Made by a program: the position numbers and the translations under genes. A stretch of DNA of 64,000 bases, taken from assembly GCA_037783545.1 (NCBI GenBank), contig JBBELK010000402.1:434001-498000 (forward strand). The letters are read 5' to 3'. The notes beneath the pieces were generated by a model. The model worked only from the letters and a program-made list of their open reading frames with translations. It was not told the origin of the DNA and did not search any database. This stretch comes from Henricia sp. BOLD:AAB3569. Taxonomy: Eukaryota > Echinodermata > Asteroidea > Spinulosida > Echinasteridae. Positions 63,480 through 64,000 of this stretch are shown piece after piece (position 1 is the first letter of the stretch; the number at the start of each line of letters is the position of its first letter).

Positions 63480-64000
63480 CAGGGAGATGCTCTCCCAGCT
63501 GAGCTACATATGAGGCACAGTGGTATACTCCCTCAGGTTTGACCCAAGTTCTCTGACACACTGGGCAGATGCTCTACCAGCTGAGCTTTGAGGCACAATG
63601 GTATTCTCCCCCAGGTTTTCACCGGGCAGATACTCTACCAGCTGAGCTATGAGGCACAGCAGTATGCTCCCTCAGGTTTTCCCCAAGACCTCTGACACGC
63701 TGGGCAGATGCTCTACCAGCTGAGCTATGAGGCACAGTGGTATACTCCCTCAAGTTTTCCCTAAGACCTCTGACACAATGGGCAGATGCTCTACCAGCTG
63801 AGCTAAAAGGCATAGTGGTATACTCCCCAGGTTTCCCCAAGACCCTGACACACTGGGCAGATGCTCTACAAGCTGAGCTATGAGGCACAGCAGTATGCTC
63901 CCTCAGGTTTTCCCCAAGACATCTGACACACCAGGAAGATGCTCTACCAGCTGAGCTATGAGGCAGTGGTATACTCCCCCAGGTTTCCCCAAAACCTCTG
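63480..64000 (-). repeat. Tandem array of tRNA 5'-half units, array 3
   Basis: Six to seven minus-strand units of about 80 bp (ctcatagctcagctggtaga, gcatctgcccagtgtgtcag, aggtcttggggaaa, gagtataccac). It runs off the right edge, within the first PEX10 intron as far as can be seen. No B boxes. Confidence 0.8.

Noticed and set aside
63619..63888. 89-codon minus-strand frame (SSAGRASAQCVRGLGEN repeats)
   Set aside because: Read-through of the tRNA-half array.

Overview
This is an AT-rich, repeat-laden eukaryotic nuclear window with intron-split genes, many small inverted-repeat transposon relics and very frequent TACATGTAC-type motifs. The animal gene content (a zyxin/LPP LIM protein, an SLC45 transporter, the peroxin PEX10) and this texture suggest a marine invertebrate deuterostome, most likely an echinoderm. 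The species-level guess is inference. I saw no bacterial operon, no CRISPR array and no rRNA.

Three genes can be read exon by exon with consistent splice phases. (1) A complete zyxin/LPP/TRIP6-family gene on the + strand, coding 2918-20908, 11 coding exons, 487 aa: a proline-rich N-terminal half with two LPPPPP motifs, then three C-terminal LIM domains. (2) An SLC45-family proton/sugar transporter on the + strand, secure coding exons 29739-33849 (six exons, 562 codons to the stop). Its start codon must lie upstream; a phase-compatible path through small exons at 24484-24525 and 28009-28023 is proposed. (3) PEX10 on the - strand, exons from 63410 down to the stop at 58024, ending in a C3HC4 RING finger; only the 5' exon is outside the window. 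A fourth, unidentified + strand gene may start at about 40.5-41.2 kb (strong Kozak ATG, good donor, second exon at 41143-41220). The genes serve unrelated functions (focal adhesion/actin signalling, membrane transport, peroxisome import).

Layout: 0-2.7 kb intergenic with an E-box-dense TIR element; 2.7-20.9 kb LPP-like gene with repeat-filled introns; 20.9-29.7 kb 3' flank, an array of tRNA 5' halves and the possible SLC45 5' exons; 29.7-33.8 kb SLC45; 34-40 kb nested TIR elements, including one with a paralogous unoccupied site; 40.5-41.2 kb possible gene start; 41.6-45.4 kb satellite of 42-bp units in a higher-order unit of about 167 bp; 45.4-57.4 kb mostly repeats, including a 2.2-kb composite element and a GACGTC-rich array; 58.0-64.0 kb PEX10, with a Tc1/mariner relic and further repeats in its introns.

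Most long open frames outside these genes are produced by tandem repeats. The most unusual structures are the oppositely oriented complementary arrays flanking LPP exons 6-8, the three tRNA-half arrays, the satellite's higher-order structure and the nested insertion with its empty site. None is by itself proof of a new functional system.
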